Program-made: the position numbers and the translations under genes | Part shown: positions 7,201 through 14,463 of the stretch, in pieces | How positions within the stretch are numbered: the first letter of the stretch is position 1 | Layout: each line of letters starts with the position of its first letter | From: a bacterium | GTDB lineage: Bacteria > Oederibacteriota > PGYV01 > DSBP01 | Length of the DNA stretch: 15,711 nucleotides | Direction: 5' to 3' | Assembly: GCA_011049465.1 (NCBI GenBank) | Contig: DSBP01000228.1 | Coordinates: 1 to 15,711, forward strand | The notes under the pieces: generated by a model | Databases searched by the model: none | What the model was told of the DNA's origin: nothing | The model's input: only the letters and a program-made list of their open reading frames with translations

Positions 7201-8349
7201 GCCGGAGACGCTGAGGTTGATATTTCAATGTATGAGGGGCTGCAGTTTTACGTGCGGGGAGACGGCACTCCTCTGCACGCGGCTGTTGTGACCGGGAATT
7301 TTATTGACGTGACGGCGCATAACAACTGGCAGTTTACTGTTCCGACAACATCTGAGTGGGTTTTTGTCAAGATACCATTCTCGTCAATGACACAGCCGTG
7401 GGGCGGTTTTCTTGAGTTTGACCTGTCAAGGGGCGTTGACTTGCAATGGAAGATAACGCAGCCGGGCGCGTTTGATGTGGAGCTTGACGATATCGCGCTT
7501 TATTATCCGTTTTTTTCACCCACGGTGACGGCAACAGGCACTGCCGCGCCCGTGTTCACGGAGACAACTGTTCCGACGGATTCCCGTACGCCGACAGGGA
7601 CATTTACCCGGACAGTTACAGAGACAGTTACAATAACATTCACGCCTACATTTACCGTATCGCAGACGCACACAGTATCGCCGACAGATACGCCTTACGC
7701 GGGAACGCCCACAGACACGCCCACAATTACCGTTACTTATACAGAGACGCCGACTTTTACGGTTACCGGGACACCGACATTTACGGCGACGGATACGGCG
7801 AGCGCCACCGTAACAGAGACTGCCACGCCTACGCTTACACATACACTTACGGGTACGTTTACAATTACGCCGACAATTACCGGGACATCCGCGGTTAGCC
7901 CTACACATACGGCTGAAAGTACGCTGACCAATACGCCGGTATCAACGCTGACCTTTACTCCTACACGGACAGCAACAGCGAGCCCGGTTTTTACGGCCAC
8001 GCCTGTGCCTGAAGCGCAGGGAGCGGAGGAATCCGCGGTTTTTGTTGTCAGCAAAGCTGAGATTTATCCCAATCCATATAATGCGTCAAGAGACAGCCGC
8101 ATAATGGCATCGTACAGGGTTACACAAAAAGCGAAAAGCGTGGCTCTTGTGATTTACACCCCGGGATTCAGAAGGATTATTGAGGAAAAGACGGTTCCCG
8201 GAGCAGCAGCCGGCGAATTTACAGCCGGGTTTAATGCAGCGGGGCTGAAAAACCTCGCGAACGGCATATACTACGCGGTGATTGAGGCTCTGAACGAAAA
8301 AGGTGAAAAGGCAGTAAGCAGGACGCAGGTTGTGGTTGTTTTGAGGTAG
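4219..8349 (+). CDS. Secreted modular clan GH-A-like glycoside hydrolase with inserted CBM and C-terminal sorting-like domain
   Basis: Product of 1376 residues. Residues 1-27 are a signal peptide (RIKK, hydrophobic core, YAA end), which fixes ATG 4219 as the start although no ribosome site precedes it. Residues about 75-280 and 440-640 look like a split (beta/alpha)8 barrel: FWGTNMTFG (78-86), CIRFHHMD (109-116), EINNENG (224-230, E228 candidate acid/base), DTHAYW (519-524) and LLVTEYNHP (568-576, E572 candidate nucleophile). Residues about 281-435 between the two glutamates resemble a CBM4/9-type jelly roll (ILVNGGFGTG start). A beta-domain containing SDTGEITWN (719-727) follows. Residues about 927-1096 resemble a CBM11/CIA30 domain (DDCEV, ELDDIALYY). 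Residues 1101-1262 are a threonine-rich linker, and 1275-1376 a FlgD/T9SS-like domain (YPNPY start, VVVVLR end). The GH family is not recognised with certainty, nor is the substrate; the neighbouring lyase suggests the same polysaccharide. It probably acts outside the cell. Confidence 0.85.
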   Translation: MRIKKTCFIKSAATVIFAMSAVWIYAAGETFSFILPWNDSSKTITDLSAFVQRDIDAGGIVSVTPGGHFSTASGRIKFWGTNMTFGANFPSASNAEQVSNRLAKYGFNCIRFHHMDMFDIWTTLNPDRVISPAKLERLDYFIYQLKQKGIYSNLNLLVSRPFNRGADLPADIELIDDWKVRNALGFFDQQTRNLQKDFARDLLTHVNPYTGNAYINEPAIAFIEINNENGLTQAYMSSQLDPLPPHYYNMLNTQWNDWLKNKYATHEALEAAWDVANEPLGPEILVNGGFGTGTLASWNPEAHSGAVITTAVEAGTGPGGINAARINVTTAGTAGWHVQFNQGGLNVEAGVPYTLVFYARADTNRAISVSLMMNHDPWQNLGFSSNLNLTSLWQEFTFTFTPNASDTNARVNFGEMGMPAGASYYFAGVSFRSGGMLGLEPGEDLYAGGIDNFKRQGSAIARTIEGQKDWYRFLQETEEEYWVDMRDYVKNTLGAQSIIFGTIIGCSTPNVQSVYEAIDTHAYWQHPSFPGTPWDPVNWYVGNHSMVNNQSGSTIGSIGVKAVLNKPLLVTEYNHPHPYSYESEGMLFLSTYASLQDWDAVFPFDYHSSDNWGSGRIEGYFTNNQNPVKMASMIPAALAFYRGDIAPAGQTVVIPLDRATEIDELVSAWAWQLVDGAKLGESPKTALRHKVRLAVEGQSIPPGSMAPGTADTSGNVMISDTGEITWNMSNTSAGFVQVDTPMTKMAYGFQNGRTHYLSGVTITPGASLAGGFSSIALSALDGDSFETTQKVLITALGVQRNTGAQFYQYPDTPVSFPPSSGINVTLRNQWGSSPSVVEGIPAVITLPSAAPDTTVWALDETGARKTQVPVNDSGGYASFTIGPSYEALWYEAEIFHAAYTPTVTATETPVYSPTNTPTITMTSTPVFANIIDDCEVTGTNQNLWGGWWYTYADVNSTASGAKEFPGGPVTGGGKYRAFGNMDAAGYAGMGTNFAAGDAEVDISMYEGLQFYVRGDGTPLHAAVVTGNFIDVTAHNNWQFTVPTTSEWVFVKIPFSSMTQPWGGFLEFDLSRGVDLQWKITQPGAFDVELDDIALYYPFFSPTVTATGTAAPVFTETTVPTDSRTPTGTFTRTVTETVTITFTPTFTVSQTHTVSPTDTPYAGTPTDTPTITVTYTETPTFTVTGTPTFTATDTASATVTETATPTLTHTLTGTFTITPTITGTSAVSPTHTAESTLTNTPVSTLTFTPTRTATASPVFTATPVPEAQGAEESAVFVVSKAEIYPNPYNASRDSRIMASYRVTQKAKSVALVIYTPGFRRIIEEKTVPGAAAGEFTAGFNAAGLKNLANGIYYAVIEALNEKGEKAVSRTQVVVVLR
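7519..8004 (+). repeat. Threonine/proline low-complexity linker coding region
   Basis: Encodes residues about 1101-1262 of the hydrolase, a run of short T-x-T-P units without exact tandem copies. It separates the CBM11/CIA30-like domain from the C-terminal domain. In the antisense direction it gives valine/glycine/arginine-rich open frames that are artefacts. Confidence 0.8.
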
Positions 8350-8383
8350 AAGGGAGGGGTCTCTATCCCTCTGCTGAAAACAA

Positions 8384-8412
8384 TTGCTTTACCCTGCTGT
8401 ATGTATTAAAAT
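8384..8412 (+). promoter_or_regulatory. Putative promoter of the nfeD operon
   Basis: TTGCTT at 8384-8389, a 17-base spacer and TAAAAT at 8407-8412 give a start near 8419, 21 bases ahead of ATG 8440. The same box pair and spacing occur upstream of the tRNA-Ala gene on the other strand (15477-15505), which supports both. Confidence 0.55.
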
Positions 8413-8439
8413 AGGGGAAAATCACAGCGAGGCGAGGAT

Positions 8440-9750
8440 ATGAAAAAAATAGTTCTGCTGTTTTGCCTGTTTTTGTGCCTGACCGCCGGGGCAGCTGCTT
8501 CGGACGGCAAGCCTGTATTTTACCTCTTTGAGGTTACAGGAATTATTGACGCGGCCATATCCGACCATCTTGTTAAAGGGATAGATATGGCTGAGAGGGA
8601 CGGGGCAGCGGCTGTAATAATTGCCATAGACACGCCGGGCGGGCTCATGAAATCAATGCGGGCAATTGTTGACAGGATACTGGCAAGCAAAGTGCCTGTA
8701 ATCACTTATGTCTCGCCAAAGGGCGTGAGGGCAGCGTCGGCAGGCACGTTCATCCTTCTGGCGTCCCATGTGGCTGTGATGGCCGAAGGAACAAACATCG
8801 GCGCGGCGAGCCCCATTGACCTTCAGGGAAACAAGGCAGACGAGAAGATAACCAATGATTCGATAGTGTATATTAAGAACCTGGCAAGGATGAAGAACAG
8901 GAACCAGAAGTGGGCGGAAAAGGCAATAACGGAAAATATATCATCTTCAGAGGAAGATGCGTTAAAAGAAAAAGTCATAGATTTTATCGCGAAAGATACA
9001 GATGAACTCATGTCAAAGCTTGACGGGTTTAAGGTCAAGGTGGGGGATTCTGAAGTTAAGCTTGAGGCAGCGGGCGCGGCAGTCAGGCCCATAGCGATGT
9101 CAGCCAAGCACAGGTTTTTGCACGGGCTGACCGACCCCAATATAGCTTACATACTTTTTCTTGTGGGTGTTTACGGCATTATATACGAGCTGGCGCATCC
9201 CGGCGCGCTATTTCCCGGAGTCGCGGGCGCAATCTCCATTGTCCTTGCTTTTATAGGTTTTGATTCCATACCGATCAATGTGGCAGGGCTTATCCTTATT
9301 GTACTGGCCGTTGCCCTGTTCATAGCCGAGGTGTTTACTCCGACATTCGGCGCGCTTGCGGCTGCCGGGGGCGTCTCTCTCGGAGTGGGTTCTTTTCTTC
9401 TTTTTCCGGCCAGGTCAATTGACAGCGCCTGGGGCCCTTCAATCGGCGTCATAATATTTATGACGCTTCTTTCTGTTTTCATACTGGGGTTTGTGCTTGT
9501 GCTGATATTTAAGGCGCAGCGCAGGAAAAATATAGTCGGAAAAGAGAGCCTGATAGGCCACAGGGGCATCGCGCATACTGCCGTACTGGCTGAAGGGGTT
9601 GTAAATGTGGGCGGAGAGGAATGGAACGCCTGGTCGGATGAGCAGATAGAGCCAAAGGATATTGTTGAGGTGGTGGAGGCTGAGGGGCTCAGAATAAAGG
9701 TAAAAAAGGTCTCAAAAAACAAAACAGAGGAAAAGGAGGAGACAAAATGA
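8440..9750 (+). CDS. nfeD: NfeD family membrane-bound serine protease (full length)
   Basis: Product of 436 residues. Residues 1-21 are a signal peptide. Residues about 25-230 are a ClpP/SppA-like protease domain with DTPGG (64-68), nucleophile S100 in RAASAG and K136 in DEKITND. This Ser/Lys pair matches the dyad known for archaeal NfeD 1510-N proteases, which cleave stomatin-type partners. Residues about 233-360 hold several membrane helices, and the last 65 residues look like the soluble NfeD OB-fold. This is the long (1b-type) form, not the truncated one. GAGG just upstream is a close, weak ribosome site. The stop overlaps the next gene's ATG by four bases (ATGA), giving the classic nfeD-slipin pair that acts on membrane organisation or quality control. 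Confidence 0.95.
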   Translation: MKKIVLLFCLFLCLTAGAAASDGKPVFYLFEVTGIIDAAISDHLVKGIDMAERDGAAAVIIAIDTPGGLMKSMRAIVDRILASKVPVITYVSPKGVRAASAGTFILLASHVAVMAEGTNIGAASPIDLQGNKADEKITNDSIVYIKNLARMKNRNQKWAEKAITENISSSEEDALKEKVIDFIAKDTDELMSKLDGFKVKVGDSEVKLEAAGAAVRPIAMSAKHRFLHGLTDPNIAYILFLVGVYGIIYELAHPGALFPGVAGAISIVLAFIGFDSIPINVAGLILIVLAVALFIAEVFTPTFGALAAAGGVSLGVGSFLLFPARSIDSAWGPSIGVIIFMTLLSVFILGFVLVLIFKAQRRKNIVGKESLIGHRGIAHTAVLAEGVVNVGGEEWNAWSDEQIEPKDIVEVVEAEGLRIKVKKVSKNKTEEKEETK

Positions 9751-10601
9751 TTTCGATTATTGTTACGGTTATTGTTCTTTTGTTCATAGTTTTGCCCGCT
9801 ATCATAAAGATAGCGCAGGAGTACGAGAGGCTTGTTATCTTCAGGCTCGGAAGGTGCATAGGCGCGAAAGGGCCCGGCCTCGTGATACTTATCCCGCTGG
9901 TTGACCGGCCGGTAAAGGTTGATTTAAGGGAGCTGTATCTTGAAATACCGCAGCAGTCCTGTATTACAAAGGACAACGCGCACATCGCCATAGATTTTCT
10001 TATCTACTGGAAGGTGGTTGACTCGGTGAAGAGCGTTGTCCAGGTAGGCGATTTCGCGGGCGCGTCCCAGGGAATAGCCACAACAACATTAAGGGCGATA
10101 GTCGGGGACATAAGCCTTGACGACGTGCTTGCGAACAGGGAGCAGATAAACATCCAGCTGCGCTCCAAGCTTGACGAGGTGACAGAACGCTGGGGAGTCA
10201 AGGTTACTTCGGTGGAAATAAGGGAGATTGTGCCGCCCCGCGAGATTCAGGAGGCTATGAACAAACAGATGTCAGCCGAGAGAAACAGGCGCGCTGTTGT
10301 GACAGAGGCGGAGGGGCATAAATCCGCCGCCATAACGGTGGCTGAGGGGGAAAAACAGGCGGCTATTTTAAAGGCCGAAGGAAAACAAAAGGCGCAGATA
10401 CTTGAGGCTGACGGATACGCGAACGCCTTAAAGGAGATATTCGGCGCGGCAAAGCAGATTGACGACAAGACAATGCTGATACAGTATTTTGAGGCGCTGA
10501 AAGAAATGGGAAAAGGCGCTTCCACAAAATATGTAATTCCTATGGAATTCACAAGCATGATAGAACCCATGATAAAGAAGGCCAAGGACTCGCTTAGGTG
10601 A
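9747..10601 (+). CDS. Slipin (stomatin/SPFH/prohibitin family membrane protein)
   Basis: Product of 284 residues. It has an N-terminal membrane anchor (residues about 2-20), then the stomatin signature AQEYERLVIFRLGR and PGLVILIPLVDRPVKVDLR, an SPFH domain to about residue 180, and a charged, alanine-rich coiled-coil stretch with repeated AEG units (about 175-230). The length is usual for bacterial slipins. These proteins oligomerise as membrane scaffolds and are the usual partners and substrates of NfeD proteases. Translation starts at ATG 9747 with a strong AGGAGG site, overlapping the nfeD stop by four bases. No defect is seen. Confidence 0.95.
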   Translation: MISIIVTVIVLLFIVLPAIIKIAQEYERLVIFRLGRCIGAKGPGLVILIPLVDRPVKVDLRELYLEIPQQSCITKDNAHIAIDFLIYWKVVDSVKSVVQVGDFAGASQGIATTTLRAIVGDISLDDVLANREQINIQLRSKLDEVTERWGVKVTSVEIREIVPPREIQEAMNKQMSAERNRRAVVTEAEGHKSAAITVAEGEKQAAILKAEGKQKAQILEADGYANALKEIFGAAKQIDDKTMLIQYFEALKEMGKGASTKYVIPMEFTSMIEPMIKKAKDSLR

Positions 10602-11872
10602 AAGCGGAGGTAATAACCGCGGGCACAGAACTTTTGCTCGGGCAAAAACTTGATACCAATTCTTATTACCTGAGCGGCAAGCTCGCTGAGGCGGGCGTTG
10701 ATTTGTATTTCAGGACAACCGTAGGAGACAACACGGGGCGGCTCAAGGCCGCCCTGTCTGTTGCGGCGCAGCGCGCGGATGTGATAATCATAACGGGAGG
10801 GCTGGGCCCTACGGTTGACGACATAACAAGGCAGGCTGTTGCTGAGTTCGCGGGAAAAAAACTTGTTTTGGACGCGGAATCCGAAAAAAAAATAAGGGGC
10901 TATTTTTCGAAAAGAAACGCGGTTATGCCGGAGTCAAACATTTCGCAGGCGTTCGCGCCTGAAGGCGCGATAATTATCCCGAATGAATGCGGTACTGCCC
11001 CGGGTTTTATCCTTGAACTTGGCACGGTAATCATAGCCGCGATGCCGGGCGTGCCCATGGAGATGCGGCCGATGATGGAATCAGCGGTCATTCCGTTCAT
11101 AACGGAAAAGGCGGGCGGCAAACGGGAGGCAATAGCGCACAAGGTTATTAAAATCGCGGGAATGGGCGAGTCGGTTGTGGATGAGAAGATAAGGGACATA
11201 TTTGAAAGTTCGAAAAACCCGACAATAGGGATTCTAGCGCATCTCTCGGAAGTGGAGGTGCGGATAACGGCAAAGGCGGGAAGCGTTGAAGAGGCGCTGA
11301 AAATGACAGAGCCTTTAAAGAATGAGATATACAGGAGGCTGGGGCCCAATATTTACGGCGAGGACGCGGATACTCTTGAGTCGAAAATCGGAGGTTTTCT
11401 GAAGGAGAAGGGGCTTACTGTATCCACTGCCGAGTCCTGCACAGCAGGGATGATAGGCGCGAGGCTGACAGAAACAGAGGGCAGTTCTTCCTATTATACA
11501 GGCGGCATTAACGCTTATTCAAATGAGGTAAAGACAGGAGTGCTTGGGGTTGATTCAAAAATAATGGAAAAATACGGCGCGGTGTCGGCGGAGTGCGCTG
11601 CCGCAATGGCGGAAAAGTGCGCGGTTTTGTTTAAAACAGATTACGCTGTCGCGGTTACGGGCATAGCCGGGCCCGGCGGAGGAAGCACTGACAAGCCCGT
11701 AGGGCTTGTTTACATAGGCATAAGGGCAGGCGATAAGACAGAAACGCACAGGTTTTTGTTCAGCGGAGCAAGAAACGCAATAAGGCAGCGGGCTGCTGCG
11801 GCAGCACTTTTTCTTATTGTGAAGGTATTGCGCGGTTACAGGCAGGGAAAGGGCGGGATTGCAGGTGAATAA
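10598..11872 (+). CDS. cinA: CinA family protein: nicotinamide-nucleotide amidohydrolase with MoCF-like N-terminal domain
   Basis: Product of 424 residues. The N-terminal domain (1-170, COG1058/MoCF type) begins EVITAGTELLLGQKLDTNS and contains GGLGPTVDD (67-75). The C-terminal PncC-type domain (265-412) has TAESCTAG (277-284, candidate nucleophile S280) and TGIAGPGGGSTDKPVGLVY (354-372). Two-domain CinA proteins deamidate NMN to NaMN in pyridine-nucleotide salvage, and the N-terminal domain can hydrolyse ADP-ribose. Both domains look intact. The start is GTG 10598, inside a four-base overlap (GTGA) with the slipin stop, so translational coupling is likely. The older name 'competence/damage-inducible protein' says little about function here. 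Confidence 0.95.
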   Translation: MKAEVITAGTELLLGQKLDTNSYYLSGKLAEAGVDLYFRTTVGDNTGRLKAALSVAAQRADVIIITGGLGPTVDDITRQAVAEFAGKKLVLDAESEKKIRGYFSKRNAVMPESNISQAFAPEGAIIIPNECGTAPGFILELGTVIIAAMPGVPMEMRPMMESAVIPFITEKAGGKREAIAHKVIKIAGMGESVVDEKIRDIFESSKNPTIGILAHLSEVEVRITAKAGSVEEALKMTEPLKNEIYRRLGPNIYGEDADTLESKIGGFLKEKGLTVSTAESCTAGMIGARLTETEGSSSYYTGGINAYSNEVKTGVLGVDSKIMEKYGAVSAECAAAMAEKCAVLFKTDYAVAVTGIAGPGGGSTDKPVGLVYIGIRAGDKTETHRFLFSGARNAIRQRAAAAALFLIVKVLRGYRQGKGGIAGE

Positions 11873-13442
11873 ACGCATTGGCGCGGGCAAAGGCAAAGAG
11901 GCAAAGTACCGTTATACTGACGACCCGCTGAAAAACAGGCTGAAAAAGAACACGCTGACAAATATGGTATTTTTTATTCTCACCCTGCCGCTCATGTTTA
12001 TACTCACCCCTTTGATACTTAAGTTTACGGGAAAGGAAGCCTACGGAATATGGGTGCTGGCGGGAAGCATCCTTGTCTTCATAGAGTTATTCGCCGGACT
12101 GCAGACTCCGGCGGCATTATCAATCCTTGTCCCGTCGTATAACCCGAAGAGGCAGGCAGCGGAGATAAACCGGCTGGTTAATACCATGTTTTTCTTTTAT
12201 GCCGCGACAGGCGCGCTTACTGCCTTGATTTTCTTTGCGGGAAAGGGAGTATTGCTGGATTTGTTTTTTAAGGTCAGCGCGGAGATGGCGGAAACCGCGG
12301 CTTTTGTCCTCAGTTTCAGCGTGTACGCGTTTCTTATAAATTTTGTTATGCTGGGTTTTGCTTATCTTATGGGCGCGTTTTCAATATTCTACATCTCAAA
12401 TACAATCCGTATTGTATCGTCGTTTTCGCGGGCAGCGCTGATTGTCGGAGCGCTTTACGCGGGTTTTGGCATCAAGGGTGTCGTGGTTTCGCAGATGGCC
12501 GTTCTGATCCTGGAGACAGCGGCAATAATTTTCTACACAAAAAAAGTATTCAGGCCGCTTGACATAGGGTTCAAATACTTCAGCTTCGTAAAGCTGAGGG
12601 AAATGATATCTCTCGGATGCAGGCTGTTTTTCTCAAGGGCAGCGGGGCTTATAAGCGCCAATATAGACAAGCTTATGATAGGTTATTTTATCAATCCCGT
12701 AACCGCTGCATATTATCACATAGGAGCTTCGGTCTCCAAATATGTATCAAATATACCGGAGATACTCGGGCTTTATTCAATACTGCCGGCCTCTGCTGAG
12801 CTGCATTCAAAAAACCAGCGTGAAAAACTGATTATGCTTTACAACCGGGCAAATAAATACCTCTTTTTTCTCGCTGTTTTTATCACGGGCGGTATTGCGG
12901 TGCTTGGGGAAGAATTTGTCTCTTTGTGGCTTGGCCCCGGCTATGAAAAGGTATTTATTGTCATGCTTGTGCTTGCGGCCGGATATACCTTTGGGCTGCT
13001 TGGTTACATACCGATGAACATGCTGAACGGGATAAAAAGGGTAAATGAGGTCATGTATGTCTCAATCGGGGCGTCCGCGCTCAATATTTTGTTAAGCGTT
13101 GTCCTGATATGGTTATACGGGCTTAACGGCGCGCTTGTTTCCGCTGTTATCTCAATAGTCCTTTATTCTCTGGCCCTTTATTTTCTTTTCAGCGGGATAT
13201 TTAAATGCCGCATAAATATTCTTGACGCGCTGATAAAACCGGCGCTGGCAGCGTGCGCTGCCGGAGGGGCAGTGCTGATTGTGAACCGGTTTCCGGGAAT
13301 GCACGAGGGGTGGCTGGTTTTCTTCAGCAAGGCGGCTGCGTACACCGTTTCTTACGGGCTGGTTTCGGTTTTTGTGCTCGCGCAGTTTGACAGCTATGAT
13401 ATTGAGCAGATTAAGGAAATTTTCCGCAAAAAACGCGGGTGA
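11865..13442 (+). CDS. Polysaccharide/lipid flippase of the MOP (Wzx/MATE-like) superfamily
   Basis: Product of about 525 residues: a basic N-terminal tail followed by roughly 12-14 hydrophobic segments spread over the whole length, the layout of Wzx/RfbX-type oligosaccharide flippases (PF01943/PF13440-like). Such proteins move lipid-linked sugars across the inner membrane. No glycosyltransferases lie nearby, so its substrate and pathway cannot be inferred. I use GTG 11865, which overlaps the cinA stop by 8 bases; TTG 11859 is a two-residue-longer alternative, and neither has a strong ribosome site. Membership of the operon is inferred from the overlap. Confidence 0.88.
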   Translation: MNKRIGAGKGKEAKYRYTDDPLKNRLKKNTLTNMVFFILTLPLMFILTPLILKFTGKEAYGIWVLAGSILVFIELFAGLQTPAALSILVPSYNPKRQAAEINRLVNTMFFFYAATGALTALIFFAGKGVLLDLFFKVSAEMAETAAFVLSFSVYAFLINFVMLGFAYLMGAFSIFYISNTIRIVSSFSRAALIVGALYAGFGIKGVVVSQMAVLILETAAIIFYTKKVFRPLDIGFKYFSFVKLREMISLGCRLFFSRAAGLISANIDKLMIGYFINPVTAAYYHIGASVSKYVSNIPEILGLYSILPASAELHSKNQREKLIMLYNRANKYLFFLAVFITGGIAVLGEEFVSLWLGPGYEKVFIVMLVLAAGYTFGLLGYIPMNMLNGIKRVNEVMYVSIGASALNILLSVVLIWLYGLNGALVSAVISIVLYSLALYFLFSGIFKCRINILDALIKPALAACAAGGAVLIVNRFPGMHEGWLVFFSKAAAYTVSYGLVSVFVLAQFDSYDIEQIKEIFRKKRG

Positions 13443-13457
13443 AACGGTTTTTTGCGG
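13424..13457. repeat. 11-bp perfect inverted repeat around the flippase stop codon
   Basis: CCGCAAAAAAC (13424-13434) pairs with GTTTTTTGCGG (13447-13457) across a 12-base loop that contains the TGA. There is no U-tract after the stem. It could attenuate or protect the transcript between the flippase and tadA; a true terminator is doubtful. Confidence 0.45.
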
Positions 13458-13482
13458 GGAAGCAAAAAAAAGGGAGCCTTGT

Positions 13483-13983
13483 ATGAGTGTAAAACCGGAA
13501 GAGCGCATAATGGCAGAGGCGGTTAAAGAGGCAAAAAAGGCGTTTATAAAAGGCGAGGTTCCTGTGGGCGCGGTTGTCGTCAGGAAGAGAACAATAATAG
13601 CAAGGGCGCATAACCTTATCAAGGCAAAAAAAGACCCGTCCGCGCACGCGGAGATGCTTGCCGTAAAAAAGGCAGCTGCCGCGCTTAAAAACGAGCGGCT
13701 TACGGGGTGCGATATTTATACTACGCTTGAGCCTTGCGTGATGTGCGCGGGAGCCATGCTTCTGGCACGGATAGAGAAGCTGTTTTTCGGCGCGGCTGAA
13801 CCCAAAACAGGCGCGTGCGGCAGCCTGCATGACGTCCTGGCAGAGGGAAAGAACAATCACAAAATAAAGGTTAGAGGCGGAATTCTGGAAAAAGAGTGCG
13901 CGGCGCTGATGAGGGGTTTTTTCGCGGGGAAGCGGAAGAAGAGGCGAGGCGTCGCTGTGAAAACAACAATTCCCCTGCTATGA
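13483..13983 (+). CDS. tadA: tRNA-specific adenosine deaminase
   Basis: Product of 166 residues, normal for TadA. It carries the zinc-deaminase motifs HAE (55-57, E57 the proton shuttle) and PCVMC (84-88), PVGAVVV (27-33) and the N44 region that contacts the anticodon loop in this family. It converts A34 of tRNA-Arg(ACG) to inosine, and that tRNA is encoded at 14820-14892. The start is ATG 13483 because AGGGAG at 13471-13476 lies six bases upstream; a longer frame from 13372 would run into the flippase gene and adds nothing family-like. The last residues (GKRKKRRG and following) are a basic tail beyond the conserved core. Other cytidine/guanine deaminases share the motifs, but the spacing and context favour TadA. 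Confidence 0.93.
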   Translation: MSVKPEERIMAEAVKEAKKAFIKGEVPVGAVVVRKRTIIARAHNLIKAKKDPSAHAEMLAVKKAAAALKNERLTGCDIYTTLEPCVMCAGAMLLARIEKLFFGAAEPKTGACGSLHDVLAEGKNNHKIKVRGGILEKECAALMRGFFAGKRKKRRGVAVKTTIPLL

Positions 13984-14064
13984 CCGGGTTTGGATTGCGC
14001 GGGTAGAGCACAACGTATGATTTAGTTTTCAGTTTCTTCCCATCTTTGCAGCCGTCTTTGTAGC

Positions 14065-14082
14065 CGCGAACTTCAGTTCGCG
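14065..14082. repeat. REP-like palindrome, first copy
   Basis: CGCGAACT-TC-AGTTCGCG is a perfect 8-bp inverted repeat. Its core G(A/G)ACTTCAGT(T/C)C also occurs, inverted, at 14111-14128. Such GAACTTCAGTTC palindromes recur in intergenic regions of several bacterial groups and resemble REP sequences handled by Y1 (RAYT) transposases; that link is inferred. Confidence 0.6.
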
Positions 14083-14110
14083 TGTCTTTGAAATTCCGTT
14101 TTCAAATTAC

Positions 14111-14128
14111 CGCGGACTGAAGTCCGTG
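14111..14128. repeat. REP-like palindrome, second inverted copy
   Basis: CGCGGACT-GA-AGTCCGTG is an 8-bp stem with one G-U pair. Its reverse complement matches the first palindrome at most positions. The head-to-head pair about 30 bp apart resembles a BIME. Confidence 0.55.
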
Positions 14129-14292
14129 CTTATGTTAATATGAAACTTTCAATCAAATTATAAACTCCCTCTTCTGCACGCCACGGCCCCGCAAACCAAA
14201 TCATTGCAAAATATACCTGATATCGCTTATTCGGCATCTCACAACTGACGGGTTATCCCCAATAACCGATTGTTTACGCGGTAAAATTCCTG

Positions 14293-14321
14293 TTGACCAA
14301 TACCAAATCAGGCTATATTAT
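14293..14321 (+). promoter_or_regulatory. Putative promoter of the tRNA-Ser(GGA) gene
   Basis: TTGACC at 14293-14298, a 17-base spacer and TATTAT at 14316-14321 give a start near 14328, 22 bases ahead of the tRNA. Both boxes match the sigma70 consensus at five of six positions. Confidence 0.7.
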
Positions 14322-14349
14322 ATCTACATTCCCGCTCTTTTTACCATGC

Positions 14350-14434
14350 GGAGAGATGCCCGAGCGGTTTAAGGGGCACGCCTGGAAAGCGTGTGTGCTG
14401 AAAGGTACCGAGGGTTCGAATCCCTCTCTCTCCG
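14350..14434 (+). tRNA. tRNA-Ser(GGA)
   Basis: The acceptor GGAGAGA pairs with TCTCTCC and the discriminator is G, followed by an encoded CCA (14435-14437). The anticodon stem CACGC/GCGTG encloses loop CTGGAAA, giving anticodon GGA. The long variable arm is typical of tRNA-Ser, and the T-arm GAGGG-TTCGAAT-CCCTC is perfect. Confidence 0.95.
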
Positions 14435-14463
14435 CCATAAATCCGATGTGCGGATTTATGGCG
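14433..14463 (+). repeat. 13-bp-stem hairpin containing the tRNA-Ser(GGA) CCA end
   Basis: CGCCATAAATCCG (14433-14445) pairs perfectly with 14451-14463 across loop ATGTG. The 5' arm includes the last acceptor base, discriminator and CCA of the tRNA. No U-tract follows, so it is not a standard terminator. An almost identical copy follows the second tRNA-Ser. Confidence 0.85.

Larger units (their letters stand above)
13984..14292. other. Non-coding interval with REP-like palindromes
   Basis: No supportable gene is seen between tadA and the first tRNA promoter. The stretch holds the two palindromes at 14065-14082 and 14111-14128. There is no typical U-tract terminator for the upstream operon. 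Confidence 0.7.

Noticed and set aside
7516..8054. Antisense Arg/Cys- and Val-rich frames over the hydrolase linker
   Set aside because: Same low-complexity shadow effect as in the lyase linker.
8354..8371. GAGGG/CCCTC stem after the hydrolase gene as a terminator
   Set aside because: Only five strong pairs and no U-tract follows.
13372..13482. Longer tadA start inside the flippase gene
   Set aside because: It would overlap the flippase, add non-homologous residues and ignore the good ribosome site before ATG 13483.
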